64,000 nt of DNA, from positions 300,028,167-300,092,166 of the forward strand of contig CM041779.1 of the NCBI GenBank assembly GCA_023374045.1, written 5' to 3'. How positions within the stretch are numbered: position 1 is the stretch's first letter; the number at the start of each line of letters is the position of its first letter. Below the pieces are notes generated by a model. The model was given only the letters and a program-made list of their open reading frames with translations. It had not been told where the DNA came from and did no database searches. Shown one piece after another: positions 23,187 to 34,301 of the stretch. The DNA is from Limonium bicolor (lineage: Eukaryota; Streptophyta; Magnoliopsida; Caryophyllales; Plumbaginaceae). A program made the position numbers and the translations under genes.

Positions 23187-23476
23187 ATGAGCTGAAATAT
23201 AGTATAATAAGGCAACAAATGCCAAAGTTCCAATATGGCCATATCATACCCACTTCCAAATTCAATCTTACTTTTCATGTTCTTCTTACCTCTTAATAGA
23301 TCGATCATGGTCAGATTATCCGTGACATAACATGAGTTGAAATAGAGTATAATAAGGCAACAAATGCCAAAGTTCCAATATGGCCATAACATATCCACTT
23401 CCAAATTCAATCTTACTTTCCATATTCTTCTTAATAGATCAATCATGGTCAGATTATAAACAAGTGCATAACACAG
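23187..23476. repeat. Tandem duplication, 2 x 145 bp in LTR A1
   Basis: The block starting ATGAGCTGAAATATAGTATAA at 23187 returns at 23332 with about 90 percent identity. LTR A2 has a single diverged copy near 34620. Confidence 0.9.
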
Positions 23477-25472
23477 CACACCATATCAGCCAAACAATGA
23501 TAATAAGAGTTCAGGTATAGTTAATAAAATATAGCATAGCATAACAACACTTCTGGCCAACTTTAAAACACCATAGTCATAACCACTTGATATATTACAC
23601 AACCATAGTTCTTATGTAAACAATCATATTCATCCATTAAACCAGCATGTACTTAGTTATCAATTCATAGCAACTTCTTATATGTTATAACTAGATCAAG
23701 TTCCTTCTGACAATTCCTAACCACTTCAATCATATTAGTAAACCTTTTAACAAGATTAATAAACTAGTTTAATTATCTTAAATCTATGTCTGTTTAATGG
23801 TAGTTTAATGCTTAGAAACATAGCCAAGAACACACACCCCTTTCGGCCTTACAACCTTAGGACTTAGGCTAACTCTAACCTTGATTTCTAATTTGATTAA
23901 GGTGTATTCTTATCATATTATCTCACTTAGCTTCGGTTACATTATCTTAGAGTGGTTTCTGACTAGTTTAACTTATAACCACCTGAATAGCACAACTAGA
24001 ACACTTCCTACAACTTAGATTACCAAGTATAGGTCTTAAAACACCATTTTCCACAAGAATTCATGCATTGGATGTCTTTACCATCTTCTGGTCATAGTGA
24101 TACTTTAAAATCTTATATTAGCTTATAAATCATTATCAAAACCCTCCAAATTACACCCTACACATTCACCCATAAGACAAGGGTTCTTAGAACCATTTTT
24201 TGTTCCCTAAACATATTTCAAGCTCCATGATTTTGTGCTTTAAAATAGCTATGAATTTAGAAGATTAATATAGGAATACTAACTCTTGAAAACACATAGG
24301 TTTGAGAATGGATGGTAGTCTTGATGTTACCTTAGAGATTAGTGAAGAAAAGCCTTCCTGAAAACCTTGGAAAGCTTGTTGGAGATTAGAACACCTTAAG
24401 ACAACTTTGAAGCACCTAGAATGGACATTGAAATGGAGTGTGCTCTACTGGTTTCTCCTCTGGTTTCCGACCAAGAATAGGCTAGGAAAGGATGAAGAAC
24501 ACACCAAGAACAACCTTACCTCAAGGATTAGAAAAAGATGAAGGTAATAACTCTTCTTCCCTTTCCTTGCTCTTGGCCACCCTTTTTTCTCCCAGATAAA
24601 CTGCTTCTCTTCTTGCTCTCTTTCTCTCTTAATAAAGATGAACATATTTAGAGCTGGATGTAGTGTTTTTGGAGGGATGTTGGTCGTTTTATATAGACAA
24701 GGGAGTTAACTTAGTCACTTTCCTGCCTAGGTAGGTAAGGTCTTGTGTGGTGCTACTTGCTCCATCCTAGTTTATCTTGAGTGAGGTTTAATATGAAGAT
24801 GACAACACATGGAGCTGCTTAGGAGGATGGGGCGGCAGCCTTTGGTGTGCTTTGCTCCTATTGGACCTAAATGTAGCCTAATAACAACTTGACAAGTCAT
24901 TGCTGAATGGCTAAGGGTGGGAATGACTGCCATGTCTTTATTAGGGTACTTTAAGCTCATTGGACCATATAACTAGCTTAGGAAGTTAGATTACTTGAGA
25001 TAGAGGAAAAGGGTGTGGTAAGTAATTCCGCCAAAATGAGAACCAATGAGGTGTTGCCACCTTCTACTAGCTTGCTTAGATGTAAGGCTCCTATTTGGTC
25101 CTAGTTAGCCAATCCTAACTTGACACCTCGTGCTTAAAACATCCTACTTCCTTGCTAGATTGCCACCCCGTGCGTAAGACTTCCTACTTGCTTGCTAGCT
25201 TACTGAGTCACCTACTTGCTTGCTTACTAGCTGAATCACCTACTTGTGGGCTTACTACACAAGCTAGTTGCAGTATCACATACTAGATTGGTTGTCACAA
25301 TGTTGTTGGAGCATTGTAGCTAACTACTTCCAAAACAGTACAATGAGTATTATCAAGGACTTTTCTAGTCCTAATGTGTATTAATGTTAGTATTAGGGTT
25401 TAAGAGTACTTTACAAATCATTAAGAGTTAATTGGCAAGGTAAATCGTTCTTAAGAAACTTGGGATATTTCA

Positions 25473-25490
25473 GTCACTCCCCATGAGAAA
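25473..25490 (-). other. Polypurine tract of the A composite
   Basis: Minus strand CTCATGGGGAGTGAC directly precedes LTR A1 and is itself preceded by a GGGATCGAAGC block typical of chromovirus 3' ends. Confidence 0.8.
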
Positions 25491-25768
25491 AGCTTCGATC
25501 CCGAAGCTCCAACTATTGTTAGAACATTCAGCCAATAAGACCAAGCCATGGCCAATAACAACAATATGAACCATTAAGGTCAAAAGATAACCAATTGGGT
25601 CATAACTAACTCATAATCACTTAAGCATTCAAAAAGCATCCATTGCAGGAATCCAAACATAGACAGAAAAGATCCATAAATCATCCATTTAAATTTTATC
25701 AAAGATAGGATATCACAATCACCTTCCCTAAAATTTAAGTTGCACCCTCGTAACTACTTAAAATTTAC

Positions 25769-28545
25769 CTAAGATTCCTGGAAAAGCTCTAGGTACCTAT
25801 TTCTCAAAAACTCCTCTTTCTCCAGGTTGCTTCCTCAACCTTGTGGTTGGTCCAAAGAACTTTCACCATCTTAGTAGTTTTAAACCAAGTTTCTCTGACT
25901 TTAGTGTCCAAAATCTTTACTGGAGCTTCCTCATAAGATAAAGCCGAATCACACTGAGCTTTCTCTAGCTATATAACATGTGATGTATTATGGCATACTT
26001 CTTCAACTGAGATATATGGAATACATTATGAACTTTTTCTAGTTCCATAGGCAATGTCAACCGAAAGCTAACGAACTAACTCTTTCCAGAATCTCATATG
26101 GAACGATGAATTTAGGGTTAGCTTTCCTTTTCTTCCAAATCTCATAACAACCTTAGTAGGTGATACCTTGACAAATACCTTACCCCCGACAACAAATTCT
26201 AAAGGTCTCCTCTTCAAATCAGCATAAGACTTTTGTCGGTCTTGGGCTGTTTTCATTCTCTGCTGGATAAGCTTTACATGCTGTATCATACTCTTAATGA
26301 TATCCGGGCCTAAAGATACAGTTTCTGAAATATCATTCCAACAAAATGGGATCCTACACTTTCCGTATAGGACTTTATACGGTGCCATGCCGATACTACT
26401 ATGGTAACTGTTATTGTAGGAGAATCATATCAGATACAAATGATCAACCCAAGCACCCAGCTAATCCATCACACAAGCAGGTAAAATATCTTCTAACGTC
26501 TGGATGGTTCTTTCTGTTTGTCCATTTTAGTAGGATGAAAGGTGGTACTAAAATTTAACTGTGAACCCATGGCCTTCTGAAAACTTTGCCATCAACGGCT
26601 CAAAAATATGGAATCTTTGTCGGACACAATGCTTGAAGGAACTCCATGATATGTGACAACCTCTTTTATGTAGGTAGCAACCAAATTATCCATTGTCCAA
26701 GTATCCTTCATCAGGACGAATCTAGCTGTCTTAGTGATTCGGTCTACTACAACCCAAATCTGGTTCATACCTGACCTTGTTAATGGCAATCCTACTATGA
26801 AATCCATAGATATGAAATCCCATTTCCAAGCTGGAACCTCCAATGGTTGTACCAATCCTCCAGGTTGACTATGCTCAATTTTACTTTTTGGCATGTCAAG
26901 CATTTAGCTACAAACTCTGCTACTTCTCTTTAATTCTTGGCTACCAGAAGTGTTTCTTTAAATCTTTGTATAACTTGTTTCCACCTAGATGTACCGAATA
27001 AGGAGATTGATGAGCCTTTTGCATCAACTTAGTTTTGATCTCTTTACAACTCTTAAGAATCCACCAATGACCCTTAAATCTCAGACTCCTATCGGCATGA
27101 ATTTTAAAATTTGTAGCCTTTCCTTCATAATCATCTTCTTGGTACGTTCAAGTTTCTCGTCCCTCATTTGACTTCTCCGGATCTCCTCATATATATCTAG
27201 GGAAATGAACATCTAGTGCAATCTGATGATTGTTCTATCTTTCCACCAGCTCATATTTCTAGGTCGAGCTTATAAACATCTTCGCATAGCTTATCTGGAA
27301 GGATCCACATGGTAGGTATTGAGTGACTTCTCTTCCGGCTTAGTGCATCAGCTTCAAGATTAGCTTTGCCTTCGTGGTACTGAATCTACAGGTCATAGTC
27401 TTTGACAAATTCTAACCATCTTCGTTGTCTCATGTTCAGCTCCTTCTGAGTGAATATATACTATAAGCTCTTGTGGTTGGTGAAGATCTTGCAAGTGACT
27501 CCATACAAGTAGTGTCTCCATATTTTTAAGGTAAACACCATTGCTGCTAGCTCAAGGAGATGCGTTGGATAGTTCTCTTCATGATTCTTCAATTGTCTAG
27601 AAGCATAGGCTATCACTCTTCTATTTTGCATTAAGACACGGCCTAGGCCATACTTCAAGGCATCGCAGTAAACTTCCATGCCATCTATTCCTGTTAGTAA
27701 GGTTACCACCAAAGCTGTAGTCTACCTTTCTTTCAACTACTGGAATGATTGCTTACACTTGTCATTTCATTCAAACTCTACTGACTTCTTCATCAAATTC
27801 GTCATTGGTTTGCAATCTTGGAGAAGTCTTTCACCAATCTCCTGTAGTAGCCTGCGAGCCCTAAAAAGCTTCTGACTTCTGTAACATTCTTCGGATGAGG
27901 CTAATCTTTAACTGCCTCAACCTTTGTAGGATCAATTGCTATTCCTTCGCTTGAAATGTTGTGGCCTAAAAACACCACTTCCTTTAACAAGATGTCGCAC
28001 TTGGACAATTTGGCATATAGCTTATGAATTCGTAACAACTCTAATACTTTTCTCAAGTGTTCTACATGCTCTTCTAGGTTCTTGGAGTGTATTAAAATAT
28101 CATTGATAAATACAACAATGAAACTATTAAGATACCAGTAGAAGACCCAGTTCATCAAATCCATAAATACTACTAGAGCATTGGTAAGATCAAATGGAAT
28201 CACCGTAAATTCATAATGACCATACCTTGTTCAAAAAGTAGTCTTTGGAATATCTTTTTTAGCTACCCTTTTCTGATGGTATCCTGACCTCAAGTCTATT
28301 TTCAAAAAGACACTAGTTCCCTTCAGTTAGTCAAATAAATCATCAATTCGGGGCAGAGGATATTTGTTCTTGACCGTCACTTTGTTAAGCTCTCGATAGT
28401 CAATGCAGACTCATAAGCTTCCATCCTTCTTCTTTGCAAAAAGTACCGGTAGACCCCAGGGTGATACACTTGGTCTGATGTATCCTATCTCCAACAATTC
28501 ATCTAACTGGCTCTTTATCCTTAATCTTTCATACCCCTTGTTTCT
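25769..28545 (-). pseudogene. pol: Chromovirus pol-1 remnant next to LTR A1
   Basis: Reading right to left there is RT with SVSPWG-type sequence near 28440, FIND in place of FIDD near 28100 ([12 protein letters not shown]), RNase H with [14 protein letters not shown] near 27670 and a decayed KIFTNHKSL, integrase with MDFIVGLP near 26800 and SDKDSIF near 26610, and a chromodomain-type end (EEATWRK) with TAG at 25769-25771. Catalytic positions are altered (IDD to IND, TDHKS to TNHKS, CDAS to CDAL) and stops and frame changes are many. It is older and more decayed than pol-2. Confidence 0.85.
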
Positions 28546-28931
28546 GCACTCCTTTACTCGCTCACTCTCTCCCCTGGATCCAAAACCTCATTGAATCCCC
28601 TAATGGCCATAATCGGTAATGTACACCCAGTCTTTCAGAACCTCTAGGTCACTCTACACCATCCTTCTTCAAGAGTCCCTCGACTCTCAATATGCCCTTC
28701 CTCCCCTTTCCCCTCTCCCCCTCCCATCCCCGCTTCCCCCTACTTTTGCACAGCCGAACACCATGCCTCCGCTACTGATAATCTCCCCACACCACCTACC
28801 TCCTCCCAAACCTCTTTTCACTTCCCTTCTCATATCCCAACTCCATTCTGTCATTCCCCCCAATCTTCCACTACGTAGAAACTACTCGCTCAACTCCGCC
28901 CTCACTAATATAATACTCCTGCCCCGCTATA
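28546..28931. other. CT-rich insert leader between pol-1 and pol-2
   Basis: This C- and T-rich plus-strand stretch (CCCTCTCCCCCTCCC-type runs at 28690-28745) directly precedes the RRM-coding segment and does not match pol. It looks like the leader or proline-rich part of the inserted sequence. A plus frame across 28619-28930 is rich in Pro, Leu and Ser, which is expected from the base composition. Confidence 0.4.
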
Positions 28932-29213
28932 ATGAGTGTGGAATCATCCACAGTTTTTATAGATAACCTTCATGAGTACACAAGGCTTGGTACACTATGG
29001 AAAGCATTTTACTCATTTGGTAGAATCGTCGATGTTAGCAGGCCAGTGAAGCGTCGTATAACCACGAATATGAGATACGCCTTCGTCGAATATGGTACTA
29101 GGCAGTAGGCTGAACAGGCAATTAGGGAGAGAAATGGTATTTGGATGGATGGGAAAAAACTCTCTGTCCGGCTTGCAAGGCCTTGTAGGCGTTCGTTGCG
29201 GTGTGGTTACTAG
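28932..29213 (+). pseudogene. RRM (RNA-recognition motif) fragment with internal stop
   Basis: From ATG 28932 the frame reads MSVESSTVFIDNLHE, then LWKAFYSFGRIVDV, then NMRYAFVEYGT, then QAIRERNGIW and GKKLSVRLA. TVFIDNL fits RNP2 and RYAFVEY fits RNP1, with the right spacing for one RRM of about 80 residues. A TAG at 29106 interrupts it just after RNP1, and the frame closes at 29211. It is antisense to the flanking pol genes. RRM domains of this kind occur in ORF1 of some plant L1 LINEs (BNR type, described from beet) and in many host splicing proteins. With no RT next to it I cannot separate a LINE ORF1 piece from a captured host exon. Confidence 0.7.
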
Positions 29214-29482
29214 ACCCCCTGGCCACCCCCGCCTCCTTCGTCCCAAATCCCAACCTAGGAAGAAATACCGCAGAGGGCAACGACTAATGCTTGGGAGAGG
29301 ACATAGACTCAACGGCTGGATGATGACCCCTCTAGTCCGATTAAGTTGGCTCCTTCTCAACTGCTAATTCCAAGACTTGATGTAAGTGTATTCATTCAGA
29401 ACAAAACTAAATCTAAGTTGTACCAGTGCGGGAATATTTAGCAGCAGTAGATAGGATAGAACACAGTAACTATAAATGTTAC
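29214..29482. other. Rest of RRM insert and pol-2 3' UTR
   Basis: The first half continues the GC-richer insert with no kept frame. The second half (about 29370-29482) is AT-rich and follows the pol-2 stop. The usual GGGGGAGTGA polypurine tract and 3' LTR expected after pol-2 are missing, so the pol-2 element is truncated here. Confidence 0.5.
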
Positions 29483-32400
29483 CTAGGATTCATCAAAAAT
29501 ATCTGGATATCTTGTTCTCATAAAATCCTCTGTTTCCCAAGTTGCTTCCTTAACTTTATGGTTGGTCCAAAGGACTTTCACCATTTTTGTAGTCTTTGAT
29601 CGTGTTTCTCTGACCTTTGTGTCCAATATTTGTATTGGAACCTCCTCATATGACAAAGATGGGTCAATCTGGACTTTTTCAGGTTGAATGACATGTGATG
29701 GATGGTGTATATACTTCTTTAACTGAGAAACATGGAAAACGTTGTGTACCTTGTGTAATTCTGTTGGTAATGCTAATCGGTATGCCAAAGTTCCCACTCG
29801 TTCTAAAATTTCATATGGGCCAATGTATTTAGGGCTAAGCTTTCCTTTCTTCCCAAATCTCATGACTCCCTTAGTTGGAGATACCTTCAAGAATACTTTC
29901 TCTCCCGCTGTAAATTCCAAAATTTTTCTCTTTTTATCAGCATAAGATTTATGCCGATCATGTGCATCCTTCATCCTTTGCTGGATGAGTTTCACTTGCT
30001 GAATCGTGTTTTCAATCATTTCTGGTCCTAACAAAACTGTTTCTGAGATGTCATCCCAACATAGTGGAGTTCTACACTTTCTTCCATATAAAGCTTCATA
30101 TGGAGCCATTCCAATGCTACTATGGTAACTGTTGTTGTATGAAAATTCTATCAAATGGAGATGATCAGTCCACGTACCTTGGTAGTCCATAATACAAGCT
30201 CTCAACATATATTCTAATGTTTGAATTGTTCTTTCTGTCTGTCCATCTGTTGCGGGGTGAAAGGCAGTACTGAACTTTAACTGAGAACCTATAGCTTTTT
30301 GAAAGCTCTTCCAGAAACGACTTTGAAACCTAGAATCCCTATTAGATATTATAATTGTAGGAACTCCATGATATCAGACAATTTCCTTGATGTAAGTAGC
30401 AACTAACTTATCCATTGTCCAAGTATCTCTCATTGGTATAAATCTGGCTGTTTTGGTGAGTCGATCCACAACAACCCAAATTTGATTCATTTCTGACCTA
30501 GTTAAAGGTAGTCCCACTATAAAATCCATAGATATGGAATCCTATTTCCAAGCTGGTACTTCCAATGGTTGCACTAAGCCTCCTGGTCGACTATGCTCAA
30601 ACTTTACTTTCTGGCAAGTTAAACATCTAGCTACAAACTCAGCAACTTCACGTTTCATTCCTGGCCACCAAAACTGTTTCTTTAAATCCTTATACAACTT
30701 ATTACCCTGGATGTATGGAGTAGGGTGATTGATGGGCTTCTTGCATCAACTTGTTCTTGATCTCCCCACAGCTCTTAGGAATGCACCACCGACCTTTGAA
30801 CCTTAAGCTTTCATCTTTATGGATCTTAAAATCTGTAGCTTGTCCTTCTAAAATTTTCTTCTTGATTTGTTCAAGTTTCTCATCTCCTGACTGGTTTTTC
30901 CGGATCTCTTCGAATATATCCAGAGAAACGGACATTTGGTGTAGACTACTTGATTGTGCTTCTTCTCCACTAACTACTAACTCCATGTTAAGCCTACGAA
31001 TATCTTCATACAACTTATCAGGGAGGATCCACATGGCTGCTGTTGAATGACTTCTTTTTCTGCTTAAAGCATCAGCTACAAGGTTTGCTCTGCCTTCGGG
31101 GTATTGAATATCCAGATCATAATCTTTGACAAACTCTAACCATCTTCTCTGCCTCATATTCAGCTCCTTTTGAGTGAATATATATTTTAAGCCCTTATGG
31201 TCGGTGAAGATTTTGCAAGTGACTCCATATAAATAATGTCTCCTGATTTTTAGAGCAAATACTACTGCTGCAAGCTCAAGGTCATGAGTGGGGTAAATTT
31301 CTTCATGTTTCTTCAATTGCCTAGAAGCATAGGCTATCACTCACCTATTTTGCATTAGAACACAACCCAAACCAAACTTCGAGGCATCACAGTATACCTC
31401 CAGGCCATCCACTCCTTCTGGTAATGTTAACACTGGAGCAGTAGTTAATCTAGTCTTTAGTTGCTGGAATGACTGCTCACATTGGTCACTCCACTCAAAT
31501 CCAACAAATTTCTTCATTAAGTTCGTCAACGGCCTAGCAATTTTGGAGAAATCCTTGACAAATCTCCTATAATAGCCCGCAAGCCCCAAAAAGCTTCTAA
31601 CCTCTGTAACATTAGTAGGACGAGGCCATTCCTTCACAGCTTCAATCTTTGAGGGATCCACTGCTATACCTTCACTTGAGATAATATGGCCCAAGAAAGC
31701 CACTTCTTTTAACCAAAAATCACATTTAGACAGCTTTGCATATAACTTATGTACTTGTAGTAATTCTAACACCTTTCTTAAATGCTCGGCATGATCTTCC
31801 TGGTTCTTGGAGTAAATCAAGATATCATCAATAAACACCTTTCTTAAATGCTCGGCATGATCTTCCTCGTTCGAAATGCTGTTTTTGGAATATCTTGCTC
31901 AGCTACCCTTATCTGGTGGTAGCCCGATCTTAAATCAATTTTGGAGAAGACACTAGCTCCCTTTAATTGGTCAAACAAATCATCAATTCGAGGTAGTGGA
32001 TACTTATTCTTAATGATTACTTTGTTTAGTTCCCTGTAGTTAATGCAGAGTCGAAGGCCCCCATCCTTCTTCTTTACAAACAGAACTGGAGCACCCCAGG
32101 GTGATACACTAGGTTTTATATACCCTTTCTCCAATAACTCCTCTAACTGAGCTTTTAATTCCTTCATCTCCACTGGTGCCATTCGATAGGGTGCTTTTGC
32201 TATTGGTCCGGTTCCTGGCACTAAGTCGATGCGAAATTCAACTTCTCTTTTGGGTGGAATTCCGGGAATCTCTTCTGGGAACACGTCCGGGTACTCAGCA
32301 ACAATAGGAATTTCAGAAAGCTAATTTCTCTTTTCATTTAGATCTCGTACGTAACACAAGTACACTTGTTTTCCTTTTCTAACTTCTGCTGCCATGGAGA

Positions 32401-32797
32401 TGGTAGAAATGATCTTCACCTTTGGCTGCCTTACTATCTTCCTGTATGATACCCGTTGCCCTGAAGGACTCTTTAACAAAATCCATTGTTCATAACAATC
32501 TAACCGCCCTTTGTACCATTGCAGCCAATCCATCCCCAATATAACAAGAATATTCACGTTCTCTATAATCTCAGAGCATTTTATCTTTTCCCCCGATGGT
32601 TTTGTCACACAAATATTCACACAAGAAATACTGGGCAATTTCAATTTCCTCATGAAAGCAGTAGAAACAAAAGAGTATGTGGCACCGGAGTCGAATAAAA
32701 CATGTGCTTCTAATCCATGAACAGGGAAAAATGACATTTCCCTGAGCTCTAGCCTCTGATTCATTCATCACATTCAGAGCTCCAGACTTCATGTACT
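29483..32797 (-). pseudogene. pol: Chromovirus pol-2 (PR-RT-RH-IN-chromodomain)
   Basis: Protease DSGATYSF is near 32690. RT has [10 protein letters not shown] near 32030, PLPRIDDLF near 31985 and [10 protein letters not shown] near 31820. RNase H has CDASKFGLG near 31380 and TDHKGLKY near 31200. Integrase has CLTCQKVK near 30610, MDFIVGLP near 30520, SNRDSRF near 30330 and GQTERT near 30235. The chromodomain has VKVLWTNHKVKEATWE and the TAG is at 29483-29485. The RT lacks roughly 35-40 codons between TAFRTR and FIDD, replaced by a copied 34-bp block. Stops interrupt RNase H (near 31340), the HHCC region and the TGG codon near 30542. It is less decayed than pol-1. Confidence 0.9.
31768..31867. 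repeat. 34-bp exact direct repeat at an RT deletion
   Basis: 31768-31801 and 31834-31867 are identical, offset 66. The second copy sits exactly where RT sequence upstream of FIDD is missing, so it is templated filler at a deletion breakpoint. Confidence 0.9.
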
Positions 32798-33753
32798 TGT
32801 TCTCATTCTTTTCAGCCCCAGAAGCTGCTTTAAATGTATTGGAGTTTGTCTGGCTAACCGGTGGCATGCCTTTCTTGAAGCTTCTTGACTCAGAGTTTCG
32901 GAAACATTCATAGGCCTGATGCCCCAGCTTTCCACAATGGTTACAAGTCACAAACCTCCATTCACAATCTTTTCCGGGATGATTCTTCTGACATCTCCTA
33001 CAGTTATAAGTTCTTCCACTTGGTGTTGTGGAAGATGTCTCCTTCCCCTTGCTCTAGATACCTCCACTGAATCTTGTCTTTTGATTGAGATTGGGCTTCT
33101 TTACATCCGACCCCTCAGCTGGTCCACCAAAGGGCCTCTTTTTCTTCCTTCATGGAACTCCCTTCTTTCATGCTGTACCATCTCAATGCTGGCAGCCTTC
33201 TCATAAGCTTCTTGTAATGTTTCATAAGTTGATCCCGCCATGAACTCCCGAATTCGAAAATTCAGCCCAAGTCTAAATTTTCTTGCCTTAGACTCTTCAT
33301 CAGGGACTAGGTTTGGAGCGAACCTAGCTAGTTCCAGAAATCTGGTCCGGTACTCAGCTACCGACATAGATCGTTGTTGCAGGTTCAGAAATTCTTGTTG
33401 CTTCTTCTTTAGATGATCCGGGTAAAAGCGAGTCCTCATCAATGTTTTCAATTCCATCCATCCAAAACCAGGTTGTTGAAGACAACCCTCTTTTACAGCT
33501 CCCCACCATAGGTCTGCTTCATCTTTGAAGTAATAGGCAGCACATCCTACCTTTCTATCTTCGGGGCAGCCCACTGCCTCAAAGACTTTATCAAATTCTC
33601 GTAGCCATCCCTCTAGAATCTGAGGATCTTCCTGCCCATGGAAACTCTCGGGTTTCATCGCAGTTATCTGACGCATAACATTATTCTGTTTGCTTCTAGC
33701 TGTGCCATTGCTGCAGCCATTGCTTGAGCCATCTCTTGGATATTAGCTGCCAT
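32798..33753 (-). pseudogene. gag: Gag of the pol-2 element
   Basis: The first ATG on the minus strand is at 33751-33753, about 190 nt downstream of the primer site. A long coiled-coil-like Met/Ala/Gln start runs into the capsid region (ESFHGQEDPQILEGWL, LWWGAVKEG, EYRTRFLELARF) at 33101-33676 after one frame change near 33680. Two zinc knuckles follow, the second being CNHCGKLGHQAYEC near 32950. The linker before protease ends SEARAQGNVI, equivalent to AQAKESGNVITG in element E. Unlike E, this gag runs to protease without introns, which is a useful internal control. Confidence 0.85.
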
Positions 33754-33945
33754 CTAATCTTGGCAACACAAAGGTTACTAACACATACACATTCCCTCAA
33801 ACATTAATAACAATCAAGCAGATAAGAGTATTAAACTCCATATTCCTGCAGGTTAGTTAACACAACAGGAGCAAACACGTGCCTTACTCTCACAGCCCCA
33901 TATCCCATCCTAATTTCATTTTTAATCCTTATCACGAGCAACCAT

Positions 33946-33957
33946 GCTCTGATACCA
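33946..33957 (-). other. Initiator tRNA-Met primer-binding site (A2)
   Basis: Minus strand TGGTATCAGAGC, two bases from the LTR A2 end at 33960. Confidence 0.95.
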
Positions 33958-34288
33958 CTTGTAAGCCCCTAAATTACTAACCATATGATAATAAACTTGC
34001 TCAGATTAATAAAGCGGAAGCATAAGTCTTATAGGACGTTACCGCCACATTCACAACCATGTGAATGCTTAGGCTTAATTTACAACCAAAAACTTTGTGT
34101 TACATAAGTTATAGAACAACCTAATACATTAATCTAGAAACCAAAAGAGACTAAAGTGATGGTCTTCTAGCCCCAAAAGCCCACACTCTCGGATGTCTCC
34201 ACAACTAAGGAGAAGCTTCTTCATTTCCTGCATCTGTGGTCATTCATACAATCACAGAGAAAAGACCACAGGGCATAAAGCCAAAAAG

Positions 34289-34301
34289 TCAGCAAAGCTG
34301 A
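34289..34301 (-). other. Conserved LTR stem-loop (A2)
   Basis: TCAGC-AAA-GCTGA about 330 bp inside the LTR end. The matching piece of LTR A1 (near 22890) is deleted. Confidence 0.55.

Larger units (their letters stand above)
2952..25472 (-). mobile_element. LTR A1, split by a nested 19.6-kb insertion
   Basis: The two LTR pieces are 2952-3225 and 22863-25472. Together they are about 2884 bp, against 2921 bp for LTR A2. The outer ends are TGTAACGCCCC at 2952 and ATATTTCA at 25472. The first piece aligns with the start of A2 (the block on CACATTCACAACC...GTGAATGCT), and the second resumes at the matching point (CTGTGGTCA...TCATACAA). A polypurine tract borders it on the right and a primer site on the left, so one LTR served two internal regions. 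Divergence from A2 is high, roughly a quarter of positions in the stretches I compared, so they may not be a sister pair. Confidence 0.85.

Noticed and set aside
29013..29367. Long frames on both strands overlapping the RRM
   Set aside because: They are shadows of the RRM frame, which alone shows family motifs.
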